From: Smittia aterrima
Taxonomy: Eukaryota > Arthropoda > Insecta > Diptera > Chironomidae
Length of the DNA: 64,000 nucleotides
Reading direction: 5' to 3'
Assembly (NCBI GenBank): GCA_033063855.1
Contig: CP093829.1
Location: forward strand, 18,197,537 to 18,261,536
Shown: positions 1 through 11,701 of the stretch, piece by piece
Layout of the letters: each line of letters opens with the position of its first letter
Position numbering within the stretch: the first letter of the stretch is position 1
Program-made: the position numbers and the translations under genes
The notes under the pieces: generated by a model
Told to the model about the DNA's origin: nothing
Seen by the model: the letters and a program-made list of their open reading frames with translations, nothing else
Database searches by the model: none

Positions 1-385
1 CTTATTCGTTTCTGTAAACTTTTACTATGAATTCTATATGATGAATAAAATGATAGAATAAAATTATATTCCTTTCAAAATTTACTAAATAAACGTCTTT
101 GCAATTGATCAGGAAGTAGAAAATGTAGAAGTTGTCGTTATTTTAGAATTTCCCCCCAACCGACAAAAAATTGTGACGGGGGGAAATTGTGTGTGACGCA
201 CACAATGAACGATCCCCATCTGGTGGCTCAGGGCTTGGCAAGCAAATTTTCTTGAATTGAAATTCTGTGGCGTTTATCGATAAGATTTGCGATTTTCCTT
301 GTTAAACTCTAGAATCGTGTTCAGGAAAGAAGTTTAAAGCGTTGATAGCGCATTAATAAACAGGAAGACTTCGAAGTTTATAGAA
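1..385. other. Upstream region of the GLYR1/NDF gene
   Basis: No coding sequence is visible here. The stretch contains two adjacent perfect inverted repeats (147-188 and 186-206), listed separately. It then runs into the presumed 5' UTR before the ATG at 386. I see no clear TATA box, which is common for broadly expressed chromatin genes. Confidence 0.4.
147..206. repeat. Two overlapping inverted repeats (hairpins)
   Basis: The first has arms AATTTCCCCCC (147-157) and GGGGGGAAATT (178-188), a perfect 11-bp match around a 20-nt loop. The second has arms ATTGTGTG (186-193) and CACACAAT (199-206), a perfect 8-bp match around a 5-nt loop. The second left arm shares three bases with the first right arm, so the two stems are mutually exclusive at their junction. 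The role is unknown; the position 180-240 bp upstream of a start codon allows a promoter role. Confidence 0.7.
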
Positions 386-2652
386 ATGGCATCGTTTAAA
401 GTTGGAGATTTCGTTTGGTAAGTGAAAAACAGAAAACAAACAAACTTTAAACGTCACTAAGTCGGCGAAACGAATGAAAGAAGCTTCCAAAACTTAATGA
501 ATTAAGAAATCTGATGAATATTTATGTTTCGCAAGCTAATGACTAACGGGAAATAATCGAAAAGCAAAGAAAATCGTCAAAAACAAATTTAGGCGGTTTA
601 ACCTTAAACAGCTTTCGATTGTTTTCGTTTATTGAATCTAACAGACCGTTTCAAAACACTAAAGGAAATTTATTTATCTCATGATTTCTCTATCTATTCA
701 CAGGGCCAAAATGAAAGGCTTTCCGGCCTGGCCGTCTCGAGTAAGTTTTCAGCTGTTTACGTATCCAAACAACCAATCTTATCATATTTCATTATTTGCA
801 GATTGTCGAGCCAAACGACACATTGAAGAAATTGCAGAAGACTGAACATTCAAAGTGTGTTTACTTCTTTGGATCCCACAACAAGTAAGTCCTGAGTCAA
901 AGAATCTCATTCAATTCTTATATTGAAAATACTTTCAGTGCTTGGATTGAGGATGATGGACTCTATCCATACTTGGAAAACAAAGCTGCCATGGAGAAAG
1001 GTCGTAACAAGAAAGCAAACTTCGTGAAAGCTATGAAGGAGATCGAAGAGTACATGAAGGATCCAACTGTAAATTGGCGCGCTTTATTTTATCTTACTGT
1101 GAATCTAATTTGAATCTCTTTAGGCTAGTGAAATCATCACCACTCCTGCACGTCAATCGTCAGTTTCTGTTCGTGATGCTCTAGACGAAACTCTTGATAC
1201 ATCAGCAGCAAGTGCCGAAGAATCATCAACTCCAGTCAAAACACCGAACACAAAAGTGCCCGTGATCAAGCGATCGGTAAGTAACAAAAAGATGGTCGAC
1301 CTAATACTCGGAGCTCAATGAACTCTTTCCTTGTAGCAAAAGAAACAAAAGGCAGCTGAAAATCACAACGAGGTTCCTGCTAAGCGATCACGAACTATGA
1401 CAGAACCAGCTCGTTCAGCTCACACAAACAATAACAACAACATCGAGGTGAATGACAATGCAGTCAAGAATGATTATGCATCGCCTGTTCCACGTGCACG
1501 TGCTGCTCGCGCTGTGATTGATCGTCCAGAGATCTTTCAAAAAGCTGAAGTTGAAGAGTTGGATGTATCGACAGTATCTCAAACTTTACTGTCAAAGAAG
1601 ATTACTCCATCGTTGAGTAAATTCGGCTTCATTGGATTGGGAATCATGGGCAGTGGCATTGTAAAGAACTTGATAAACTCTGGTCACTCTGTTTGCGTCT
1701 TCAATCGAACACATGAGAAAACTGAAAAGTTCAGAAAAGCTGGAGCTGAAGTCATGTTGACACCTAGCGACGTTATTGAAAACGCAGATATTACATTCTC
1801 TTGCGTTGCTGATCCCGAAGCTCTTCAGACCGTAAGTTGTCTCAGGAATTGTATTTTGAAAGCAATGCTAACAATTAATTTTAGACAATCTTTGGAATGT
1901 ACGGAGTGAGTTCATTAGATCCAGAAGTTGCTCGCGGTAAGAGCTACGTTGAAATGACAACTATCGACACTACCACGTCAAAAGACATTGAGAGCGCTTT
2001 GGGAAGAATTGGAATGACATACCTAGAAGCACAAATTCAAGGAACCAAATCGCAAGCTGAAGAAGGCAAACTTATTTTGTTAGCTGCTGGTGACAAGACT
2101 TTGTTTGACGCTTGTCAGACGTGCTTTGAAGCTATGGGGCGCAATTCGTTCTTCGTCGGAGAAACCGGAAATGCTACAAAGATGAATCTTGTTCTCCAGA
2201 CTATCACTGGTATTCAAATCGCAGGCCTCGCTGATTCCATTGCACTTGGTGAGTTTCAAAATGATTTGCATTTAAACGCTTGCTTTACTGTTGCCTTTTA
2301 TAGCTGAACGAGCTGGACTAAACACAGAGACCTACATGGACATTCTTGGACGTACAAACATGCGCTCCGATTTGATAATGGAGAAGGGACTTGGTAAGTT
2401 ATAATCAAACAATTTATTAAAATCTTTTATTTATTTACTGTTATTGCAGCAATGATTGATAATCGCTTTTCAAACGTCAATCTCCCGTTGATGCACATGC
2501 AAAAGGATTTGCGCCTCGCTATGAACATGTCCGACGCATTAAATCTTCCCATGCCTCTCACGGCTATCGCCAACGAAGCTTACAAAAATGCTCGTCGTTT
2601 GGGTCTCTCTGAAAGCGATGCTAGTGCAATCTGCTACCGTGCGCGTCATTGA
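386..2652 (+). CDS. GLYR1: NDF/GLYR1 homologue: PWWP and beta-hydroxyacid dehydrogenase-like chromatin protein
   Basis: Nine coding exons with consensus GT-AG introns: 386-417, 704-740, 802-884, 939-1068, 1124-1276, 1337-1831, 1885-2248, 2304-2393 and 2450-2652. They join in frame to 528 residues, close to the known size of the family. The N-terminus (GDFVWAKMKGFPAWPSR, split over exons 1-2) is a PWWP domain, which binds H3K36-methylated nucleosomes. A basic, Asn/Ser-rich linker (about residues 95-235) follows, including a nuclear-signal-like AKRSR. From about residue 240 comes a Rossmann-type beta-hydroxyacid dehydrogenase domain with GLGIMG (about 245-250) as the NAD(P)-binding glycine motif. 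In this family the domain mainly forms a tetrameric scaffold and enzyme activity is doubtful. The known role is nucleosome destabilisation during RNA polymerase II elongation and partnership with the demethylase LSD2. The start was chosen because exon 1 begins directly at the PWWP domain. Drosophila Ndf (CG4747) is the likely orthologue. All splice sites are my reading of the sequence. Confidence 0.95.
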
Positions 2653-5410
2653 TCAACCTCCGTTTGCTGGCTCAATTGAAGAAACAGGATAACATCAACA
2701 ACCGTCAAAAAACCTTTTTATGAACACACGATAAACCATATCTTCACAATATAATTCCCATTCTTGTTTGAAATCGAATTCAAGGCAAAATCACCTTTAA
2801 TTCTCATTGCCTGAAACTTTATTGAAACCTCTTGTTTTTTATACACCACATTTTTCAACCGGAACCTTTGACTTTCCATCATTTCAAACTTTTCTGCACT
2901 TCATGCATCATTTTTAGTAGACACTAGATACAAAAAAGTTTTAAGTAAGAGGATCTTAGCTTTTCGATTCTAAAACTGTTGTCTCCTTCGTTTCAAAAAA
3001 ATCAAATGAAAATATTTACAAAATTTTAGTTCGTTACGTAAGAAAAAGAATTTAGCTGGTAGGAGTAACTCACAGTCGAGTTCATTTATTTTTAACAATA
3101 ACAAGTGAACTATTTGTTTCAAAAAGAGAAAGAAATTAGACTTAAAATGTAATGTTCAAAGAAAGTGGGAAGGAAAATTATTTTTTGAGCAAGAGAAAAC
3201 AGAGAAAGTGTAACAACCCAAGACTAGTTATTGAATGATAAATAAAATTTCAAGAATGAAGAATATTTTTTTTGTAATCTTAACGAAGCAATTGCCGGTA
3301 TTTTCCATCCATGAAGAGATTCGAGCATGCTCAGAGTTTTCCCTTCGCTCTCACTTTCGAGAGTTTTCCTCGTGAGAGAGAAAAAGCTGGCAACACAAAA
3401 GGAAGTTTTCCCGTTAGGGAAATGAAAATCATCACAGCACAATGTTCCTTTCGTTGAGTTGAGAATGGAAATTGTTTTGAGAGAGAGAAAAACTCACAGA
3501 ATCGCATTTGTTGCGGATTCTCATCCATTTTCCAGATTCGCAGCAAAAAGGACGAAATATTTTCACATCAGAAAAATGGGAATACTCTTCTCATTTAGTT
3601 TTCGGATTTACTGATAACAAGTTGTGTTTTTCTGTTGTTCTGTAAGTAGATAGAAGGTGGAGTGAAGAGCTTGAATGAGATAGAAATTTATTATGTCAAT
3701 TGATCGAGTGGGTGTTGCTGATGAAGTGAATGAGACGAGTTTTTGTGAAAATTGTTGAAGCATTTTCATTGAAAACTCTAAAACTCAAATGAAATAGTAA
3801 AATTCCGAGAAAAAGTTTAATGTGCTCATCGTTGCTTTAAAAATAATTTCTTTATTAAATTACAATTTGTGGATTGTTTTTATGATTTCAAATTAGCCTT
3901 TCAAGCTTCAAGTGCCTTTCAAGTTTCCATGAAAACCAACCAAAGCGCCTTCATCGTTTGTGGCAACAGACGAATTGTTTAAATGCCTCTTAATTATCCA
4001 ACGACACACAAAGCAGCACTCGTGCCACGAGCACTCAAATTCATCGCGTTTTCTGCTTCACACTTTTCATCAAAGGGCACAAAAATTTTCCATGGCATTT
4101 TTCACATGAAAAACCTTTTTTCCTGTTGATAAGGTGTGTTCACTGCTTTCTTCTCCAGTCTTCATGTGAACTTATCACCCTTTTCACCTTGTTTTGTTTG
4201 TCTCTGGTCCTCTCAATTCTCCCCCTCCCTTCCCTCTCAACCCCATTTCTCTGCACAAGTTGCTTTTTTCTCTGGCTGAAAGAAGAAATAAAAGGATAAT
4301 CGTGAAAACACATAACATAACGCCGAATGAAGAAGAAGAGAAATGAAAATTCCGTTTCTTTTCAATGCGAGCTGTGATGGAATTTAATGGCATTTTTGCT
4401 GCCTAGTGAGTGGCTTTATTTGCGGGCGAGGCGAGGCGAAGCAAACACACAAAAAAAAACAAACTGAGATTTCCTCCATTCATATTTTCGCCTCGCTTTT
4501 AATTTCGCTTCAGGATCGAGAGACCAAATTTAATTAGGAAAAAATATTTCTGCTTTTGAATTGAGCTCATAGTCATGACGAAGCTTTTCATCATTTGAAG
4601 TTTGGTAAGAAAACTTAAAATTGCGTAAGCTTCTGTCGATACAAATGACCGAGCATTAAACGGCAGATTACGATCATTAATTAATTTGACGGCAATGCAT
4701 TGTCGGGTCGGGAGTTGTAATCGAGCCTTGTAATAAAAATAATTGACGAAATTTACAAGAAAAGCTCTTTCTCGCACTAAAAGCTTTCTTCGTCATTGAG
4801 TTTATTCAAGTAACAAGGCCAGCAAGTGATCCTAAGCTGCAGAGAGCACTTTGAAGATTTATTTTAATTTAATGTTACGAAAGATAAAATAAGCGAAAAG
4901 GAGAGAAAGGAAAATCATCTATGGTTATCGATTGTCTGTGCCGGCTTCTTCTCGTTCAATTACAAACCAACCCTCGTCGATTCAGCAGAAAAGAAGTTGA
5001 AGAAAATAAGAAGACGATGAACATCTAAAGGCAATGAATGAAGCGAAAGAGAGCGAAGAAATAAATATTTTCATACATAAAGCGTCTTATCTCTTCCGTT
5101 TTCCCTTCGCTTGCCTTCGCCTCGGCTCGAGACATTAAGCGAAAAACATAAAAAAGGCACAAACAACATAATTTCTTTTGCTTGTTGTATAATTTCTTCG
5201 GATGATGATGGAAAATCTCTGAGTTTTCATTGAAGAAGCAAAAGGAAAATTGCCATCTTAAAGATGCGCTCTGCAGTCGTCGCTTTCTCTCTTCAAGAAA
5301 ACACATCTCTCGCTCTTGAGTTCCTCGACTGCTGTTCGCACATTTCTGTTCCTTATTTGCTCGATATCATAAAAGTCCCTCCCGCCTTTCAATTCCACAC
5401 TCAATTTCTC
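2653..5410. other. GLYR1 3' UTR and intergenic DNA
   Basis: The 3' UTR starts at 2653. An AATAAA at 3241-3246 is a candidate polyadenylation signal about 600 bp after the stop. Beyond it the sequence is A/T-rich with purine-rich runs and no ORF that resembles a protein. Short open frames here have low-complexity Phe/Ser/Lys-rich translations typical of non-coding insect DNA. Confidence 0.5.
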
Positions 5411-6042
5411 AACATTGTGATGTGGATTTTTTTTAGCTTTTTCTTTCACGTTTCCCTCGACTCTTATCGTGGGTGGCAGAAAGGTTTTTCCTTGAATGAA
5501 AAATGAGTTTTATAATATTTCCCAACGAATCGTGGAACGGGCAGTTAAATTCGTTTTGAACTGTTTGCCTTTGCCACCATCTTAATAAAAATAAAAAAAT
5601 ATATGAAAAGGCGATAATTAAACGAAGCTGCTCATTCACTCGCGAACGAGAGAAAGAAGAAAGATGAGAATTGTTGAATAAGGAACATTAAGAAATTGTT
5701 TTAAACAGTTGAATGAAGAGATTCTTTCAAGTTGAAGGCTTCTTCGGGTGCACTCATGGGAATGATACCTAACGAGATTGTCTTTCCACGCAAAATCAAA
5801 AGAAAAAAGATAAAAAAACCTAACACACGAACCAACCCCAAGAAAGCAATTTTCTCGACAAAAGAAAACAGAATCTCGTTGCGAACCCAAATCAGGTGAA
5901 AATTCCCATAGTTATGTTCACCCCTCTCTCTCCTGTTCTCGAATGAAACCCTCGAAATCTTCTTATGTACTAAGAAGTCTCTCTTCTTCTTCTTCTTTTA
6001 CTCATGTTGCAATAAAAAAAAAATAAGTTGCCGTTTCTCGTA
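5411..6042. repeat. Tandem duplication, copy 1
   Basis: This 632-bp block is almost identical to 6057-6713 (offset 646 bp at the left end). The copies differ at one block, where 7 bases (5714-5720) here correspond to 33 bases (6360-6392) in copy 2, and in the length of one A-run. Only a 14-bp spacer (6043-6056) separates the copies. I see no terminal repeats or coding capacity, so this looks like a recent local duplication and not a transposon. Confidence 0.9.
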
Positions 6043-6056
6043 CAGTAGACGTCAAA

Positions 6057-6713
6057 AACATTGTGATGTGGATTTTTTTTAGCTTTTTCTTTCACGTTTC
6101 CCTCGACTCTTATCGTGGGTGGCAGAAAGGTTTTTCCTTGAATGAAAAATGAGTTTTATAATATTTCCCAACGAATCGTGGAACGGGCAGTTAAATTCGT
6201 TTTGAACTGTTTGCCTTTGCCACCATCTTAATAAAAATAAAAAAATATATGAAAAGGCGATAATTAAACGAAGCTGCTCATTCACTCGCGAACGAGAGAA
6301 AGAAGAAAGATGAGAATTGTTGAATAAGGAACATTAAGAAATTGTTTTAAACAGTTGAACTGTGTCATCAGCATTATCGCAAAACCCAAAACATTCTTTC
6401 AAGTTGAAGGCTTCTTCGGGTGCACTCATGGGAATGATACCTAACGAGATTGTCTTTCCACGCAAAATCAAAAGAAAAAAGATAAAAAAACCTAACACAC
6501 GAACCAACCCCAAGAAAGCAATTTTCTCGACAAAAGAAAACAGAATCTCGTTGCGAACCCAAATCAGGTGAAAATTCCCATAGTTATGTTCACCCCTCTC
6601 TCTCCTGTTCTCGAATGAAACCCTCGAAATCTTCTTATGTACTAAGAAGTCTCTCTTCTTCTTCTTCTTTTACTCATGTTGCAATAAAAAAAAATAAGTT
6701 GCCGTTTCTCGTA
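6057..6713. repeat. Tandem duplication, copy 2
   Basis: Second copy of the block at 5411-6042. It carries 33 bases at 6360-6392 where copy 1 has 7. The copies match up to the shared right end (…CTCGTA), after which the flanks are unrelated. The near-absence of other differences means the duplication is young, or that two haplotypes were joined in assembly. Confidence 0.9.
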
Positions 6714-8339
6714 GCTCACATAAAATTATCGAAATTGTTGTGCTTGAGGCGAGAGAAGTTTTGCAAATTTTCTTTCAGTTTTTCGATTTAATTGTTCGCT
6801 CGAATGGAAATTATTTATGTTTTAGAAAATAGAAAATTGCTCGCTTCTCGCTGAATGAAAGAGCTTTTTATTTCAACACAAATTAGATTGGTTTTCGTTA
6901 GCGAACTCCAAGGCAGAAGCCGACACCTTCATTCGCTACGATCTCGAAGAAAACCTTCTTAATGATTCTCGTGTCTCCTTTTGTCGGCTGCTTAATTAGA
7001 TTTCCTTCTTTCCGAGGGGTTCGTTGCAATCAACGATGAGAAGAGAAGACAGAAAAAAGGTGACAAGGTGTAAGAAGACTTTGTTATTAGAAGTTTATCA
7101 CAAGAGACTTTGGTTCTGTCGTCATGAATTTAATTAAACTTGAAAAATGCTTATTGCGGAAGGAAGATTGTTAATTTTCGGAAAGCTCGTCCGGAATCCC
7201 TCTCGATTACTCTAAGCATTCATATCAAATTAAGTTGTTTCAGTATAAATCATAATGAGCCTGCTTCAGCATTCTCAAGCCCAAGGGCTTGAAGAGTGAG
7301 AGAGAGTGAGATGAGGAAAAGGGTTGCATAACATGATTTGTGATTTTTCCGGTTTTCCATCATCATCAAGGGGGCTGGGTCAGTTTTTTATGCAAAGCCA
7401 TCATTCAGTCAGATTGATACTTCAAAGTAAAATCACATGCACAACAGAAATATTCAGATGACGAGGGAGAGTTCTCTCGTTCATATTTCAAAGTTAATTG
7501 AAATTCAGGAAAACTTTTCTCAATGGGAAAAGTTTGAAGACTCCGTCGAAAATTTGTTGCCGAGCTACGAGGATCTTAATGTTGATGATGCTTAAAAAGT
7601 AAGAACAATTTAAGAACCTTGACGGACTTAAAGTAGGCAAAAGGTTCAACTTGAAGAAGCTTGAAGCGATTTCTTTGCTCCAACACACTGAAAGGTTTAA
7701 GAGAGAACCTTTCATTAGAACTTGATCCTAAATAAACAAAAAAGTATTGACACTCCTAACGAACTGTCCCCCATCGTTATATTTATGGATGCTGCGACCT
7801 CATGAATAGTTAACATTGCGTTGTGTCCTCTCTCGAAACTCATAAAGTCATCACAAACATTTTCCTCTGCTCAAAATATTTAATAACGAAATGTTTTAAT
7901 CTTCCGCCGCGCTCTTGTCATGTAATGTAAACAAGTTATTTCCCTTTAAAGTTTAAACTTGCCCAAACTACTAAAAACTCGATTTATGTGTTGTCGCACC
8001 ATTGCCAACCCCGAGAGCCCTGTCTCTGATAACAGTTTGCTCCCTACGTCTACTCAGTGGTTGTTGCCATGCCGCTCGCACTCATTTACTGTCACTTACA
8101 CTGACTTTGTAGGCTCCCGTTAAATTCCGCCCCATCTCCTAGAGTCTGATGCTCGTCTCGTTTCAAAATGTTGATGTCAAGGGATACGAAATAGTTTTTG
8201 TGTGTTTGAAAATTCCATGCGTTCAGATCGGCTTCCCCATTGTCTCTCTTTCTCCTTCTCTTATTCGGCATTTTGATTGTGCACATTTTCAATCCTGTTT
8301 CGTATTTAACCATCCGTCTATCTTTCCCCTCTTTTGCAG
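6714..8339. other. Non-coding DNA between the duplication and the candidate 5' UTR exon
   Basis: No supportable gene. The sequence is A/T-rich with short purine tracts. The last part (about 8260-8339) ends in a pyrimidine-rich stretch and TTTTGCAG, a good splice acceptor. Confidence 0.4.
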
Positions 8340-8822
8340 GACCAGCCAGGCACTAAAGCATCATCGATTTTTTTCCGAAAAAAGAAAAAAAGAAAAACTC
8401 CACACCAAGCACGAAAAGGCTCTCTCTAGTTCCTTTGGAAATTTGATACATTTGTTAGCGGGTGGAAGAGAAAATAAGGAAGAAAGACGGTGACAGCTCG
8501 AGGAAAACGCTTTTACTAACGTAAACATTCGCCGATAGGAAAGCAACAATAGAAATCCATCGGAAACACATATCTCGCGTGCGAGCGACAACAGAAAATT
8601 TGTGATTCGTGCGAAAGCGACAGAAAGAAAGAAAGAAAGTTGACTGTAAAAGGTCGTTAAGTGACATTAACGTTTGAACAAGATTATTGCACAATAAACA
8701 TTAATTTAGCGAAAGCTTCGAGGAGAAAACCTTTTAAAATCCGTGAAAAACTTCCGGCCGAGAGAGAGCTCCTGTCTACGCAAAACAGCGGAATCCATCA
8801 AGAAAACGAATTGAAGTCAAAG
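8340..8822 (+). other. Candidate non-coding exon (possible remote 5' UTR exon of the ELAV-like gene)
   Basis: A strong acceptor (pyrimidine tract and TTTTGCAG, ending 8339) and a strong donor (CAAAG followed by GTGAGT, from 8823) bracket 483 bp with no long plus-strand ORF starting from a good ATG. The block includes a GAAA-type run at about 8623-8639. The next coding sequence on this strand is the ELAV-like gene at 29893, and genes of that family have very long 5' introns. The link is inference; the strand and splice signals are what I see. The two minus-strand LRR genes would then lie inside its intron. Confidence 0.3.
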
Positions 8823-10377
8823 GTGAGTGACAAACTTTTTCAAACAGAAATATTTGAGGACCAAATCGTGAGTTTACTCTCACGTTTTCATTCTGCAGCC
8901 AAGTGATTGGTCATTTGGAAAAATCGCTTGATCGCTCGTGTTTGTAAAGCAGAATTCTCCGTCGTCCAATTTTTAATCATGATCAGTCATTCGTGATTTT
9001 TGTTGGATGACGGGAAATTGCCGAAGGGTGACTAGTCGGAACATAAAAACTTTCTCCTCCTTCGGGAGAATTTTCTATTTTGCATTTTCTGAAACCGCCG
9101 TTTCTACGATAAACTCATCCACTATCCTTAGTTCCAAAGGGATTACTTAAGAGCGAATGCACTAGCAGCTTTGAATCCTAAAAAAAACTCTCTTCCATTG
9201 AGTGTGCAAAAAAAGCTTTTAGCCGCGAGTGGCAGAGGAAAAAAAAGCTTTTGAAAAGCAAGAAAACTCTCGAAATGCAAGTGGCGGAGTGAGATGAAAA
9301 ATTAAAAACGATTCGTGTTTGTTTTGCACAATTCACAAGTGGGCAAACAGCGCACTTCTCTACTCCGTTCGATGCTGGGACGAGACTGGAGTAAATCAAT
9401 AATGCAAAAGAACCAAACGCGCGAGTTGAAGCGTTCACAATGGAAAAGCGTTTCCTTTCTCTCTTCGCTGTAGCGATTCACTGGGCGAGGAAAAGCGGAA
9501 TGATGATTCGAGTTGTTATGGGAACGAATGGAAACGTGTGAATATCACGTCTCATCACGATTTATTGAATCAATAAAAATGTTCTCGATGAAGAGAAAGC
9601 TCAGAAAGCTTCTTCATCAGCAAACACCCTCTCGCTAATTCAGTGCTTCGAAGCTTTGAAGAAAACCCCAACCGGAAGACAAACAGAAGAACAGAAAAAG
9701 GAAATTTTCGCAGAAAATGAATGAAATGGCATTTCATTTTATAAATGAGCCAGCATTAAATCTCAAAGGCGAATATGTGTAAAGACGAAACGGAGAAACT
9801 ATTCCAACTCGATAATAAATTTTCCAATTTCGTTTCTCGTTGGTTTCTTCAACAGCCGGATTTCACTCCTTTCGATTTTTCTCTGTCGGGAGATCGAGCA
9901 GGCGGTACTTTTGCGGATGCTTTGGCATCGCCACGCAAAACACAATGAACAAAAAAAGAGAGAGAATTGAAATGAGATTTTTTTGCGCCGCTTTGAAATT
10001 AAAAAGAAAATCTATCTCTAAACAATTTCGTTGTGCATAATTTATTAGACGAAAAAGCTTTTAATCTGAAAATTTCTTCTTCTTCGTTTTTGAGAGCGCT
10101 AGCTGAAACATAAAAAAAACTTCTGTCGAGTGGGCGAAGAAAGGCTTTCGAGTGAGATGGGGAAATTTCAAATGATTCGAAGCTAAAGTTTTAATAATGG
10201 TCTGCCTCGACGTCAGGAGCTCGAAGCTTCTGAAACTCAAACCGACATCATTTAAAAACAAACTTTCGTTGAGGCGGAAAAGTTTTTGATTGCAAATTGG
10301 AAATTTTCCCTTCAGTTACATAAATTCCTTCTATTTTTTTGTGTAATATTAATTCATTAGTAACAGAGCTGGGCTAA
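8823..10377. other. Non-coding DNA upstream of the LRR pair's 3' end
   Basis: No supportable gene. Two stretches (about 9180-9240 and 10080-10170) give vaguely similar minus-strand translations and may be diverged copies of a short repeat. The sequence AGGGTGACTAG at about 9025 also occurs in the inverted repeat at 50082. Confidence 0.35.
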
Positions 10378-11332
10378 CTAAGTCCTAAAGATGAGGTTTC
10401 CGAATTGATCGAATAAAGCCAAAGGCCCTTGGAACTCAAGAGTGATTCGTCGTGTTTCCGTGACATTCTGCTCAAAGTTTTGGAAGCAATTGTGTAATCC
10501 GTTGTTCAATGCACTTCGTCCGAACTCATCTTGAACCAAAAAGTTTCGATTGACACAAAGATTATTCGATAAATCGATTCTGTTGATGTAGTGGGTGAGA
10601 AATCGAACGAATCGTGGAGATATCTCGTTGATCTGATTATTCTCCAAGTAGAGGATTGAAAGGTAATAGTTTTCACTGAAATGGTCTTCATCGATGCGTC
10701 TGAGTCGGTTACTTTCGAGATCAATGTAAATCACATAAGGCAGCGTTTGGAAAAGATTTTGTGGAAGCTCCTCAAACGGATTACCGACGAGTACAATGTA
10801 ATAAACGTTCGGCATGCCTATAAAAGCGTCTTCCTCGATTTCTTGAATGTTATTGTCAAAAGCTTCGAAGACGAAGAGACTCGTTTGATTCTGAATGTCT
10901 CCGGATCCAATTCGTGTGATGTTGTTCGTATCAAGAATCAAATACAATAATTGAGCACTTGCTGGGATCTCAATATTCTGTAAAGTCGTTCCGTAATATT
11001 CCAACTCGAAAATATTCTCAAAGACCTCAAAAACTTCAGGAATCATAAATGGAGTGTCTGAGAGATAAATCTGAACAACTTCGACGTCAGAGTTTGTCAT
11101 GTTATCGAGATGATTGCCTGTGAAAGTTCGAATTGCCGATCGATCTAAGGTTGTGATTCCTTGGAGTCTGCAGGCATATTCATCGTAGAATGTGTAGAAG
11201 AAAGTGCAGTTAAGCTCCTGCGATGCGGCAGAGCTGAAAGCTGCGATGAACAGCAAAAGAACGAGTTTCCTAAAATAATTGCAAAAAGTTTTCATAACTT
11301 TATCGATTAAAATGTTTTCCGTCTCACCACAT
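10378..11332 (-). CDS. Secreted leucine-rich-repeat protein A
   Basis: Two coding exons on the minus strand: 11332-11328 (ATG TG) and 11269-10378, separated by a 58-bp GT-AG intron. They give 298 residues. Splicing creates MWKLVLLLFIAAFSSAASQ, a clean signal peptide; starting at the longer open frame upstream (11346) would destroy it, so the spliced start is preferred. The mature protein opens with a Cys-containing cap (NCTF…YACRL) and carries about six LRRs with LxxLxLxxNxI-type spacing (for example YVIYIDLESNRLRRI and LSILYLENNQINEI). It ends with two more Cys (around NLCVN and HNCFQ) and a C-terminal ITLEF…FGNLIF motif shared with its neighbour. No transmembrane helix or GPI signal is evident, so it is probably extracellular. 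The partner is unknown. It is a tandem paralogue of the gene at 11702-12640. Confidence 0.88.
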
Positions 11333-11377
11333 TTCGAGCACTTCACTTGATTTACTGATCTCTGGAAGTTTCAGTGG

Positions 11378-11385
11378 TTTTTATA
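11378..11385 (-). promoter_or_regulatory. TATA box of LRR gene A
   Basis: On the minus strand the sequence reads TATAAAAA, about 46 bp upstream of the ATG at 11332. The spacing allows a short 5' UTR of about 20 bp. The neighbouring paralogue has a TATA box in a matching position. Confidence 0.6.
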
Positions 11386-11701
11386 TTACAACTCAGTAAA
11401 CAGTTATCGAAAATATTTCTTATCATAAACTTGGACGATAGCTCTCAGGTATTTTTGAACGTACTTGAGGTTATTAAGAAACATTGCCAAGGCCACTGAT
11501 TAACCCAGACGCCGTTTGAATGAAACTATAAATACATCGCGATGACTATGGGAAAGCTCACATCCTGTCGCTTCGACTTCCGCACATTCGACTCGTCAGC
11601 AGAAAAAAAAAGTTTCTTAACTCGCAAAGTTGAATACAAAAAAACTTTTCAATTGTGTAACTTATTGTTTTAATTCAGAATTTTCTTTAGGAAGTTATGG
11701 C
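11386..11701. other. Intergenic spacer between the LRR paralogues
   Basis: About 316 bp holding the upstream region of LRR gene A and the 3' end of LRR gene B. No ORF or RNA gene was recognised. Confidence 0.5.

Noticed and set aside
6362..6571. 69-codon frame in duplication copy 2, Lys-rich
   Set aside because: It exists only because of the 33-base segment in copy 2 and resembles no protein.
9178..10261. Two minus-strand frames with similar KAFFAHS/KPFFAHS strings
   Set aside because: Similarity is limited to about a dozen codons in purine-rich DNA; not enough to call a repeat family or gene.
11333..11346. Longer unspliced start of LRR protein A (an open frame beginning MKCSKCGETE)
   Set aside because: It reads through a consensus 58-bp intron, puts the signal peptide about 25 residues inside the protein, and lacks a counterpart in paralogue B.
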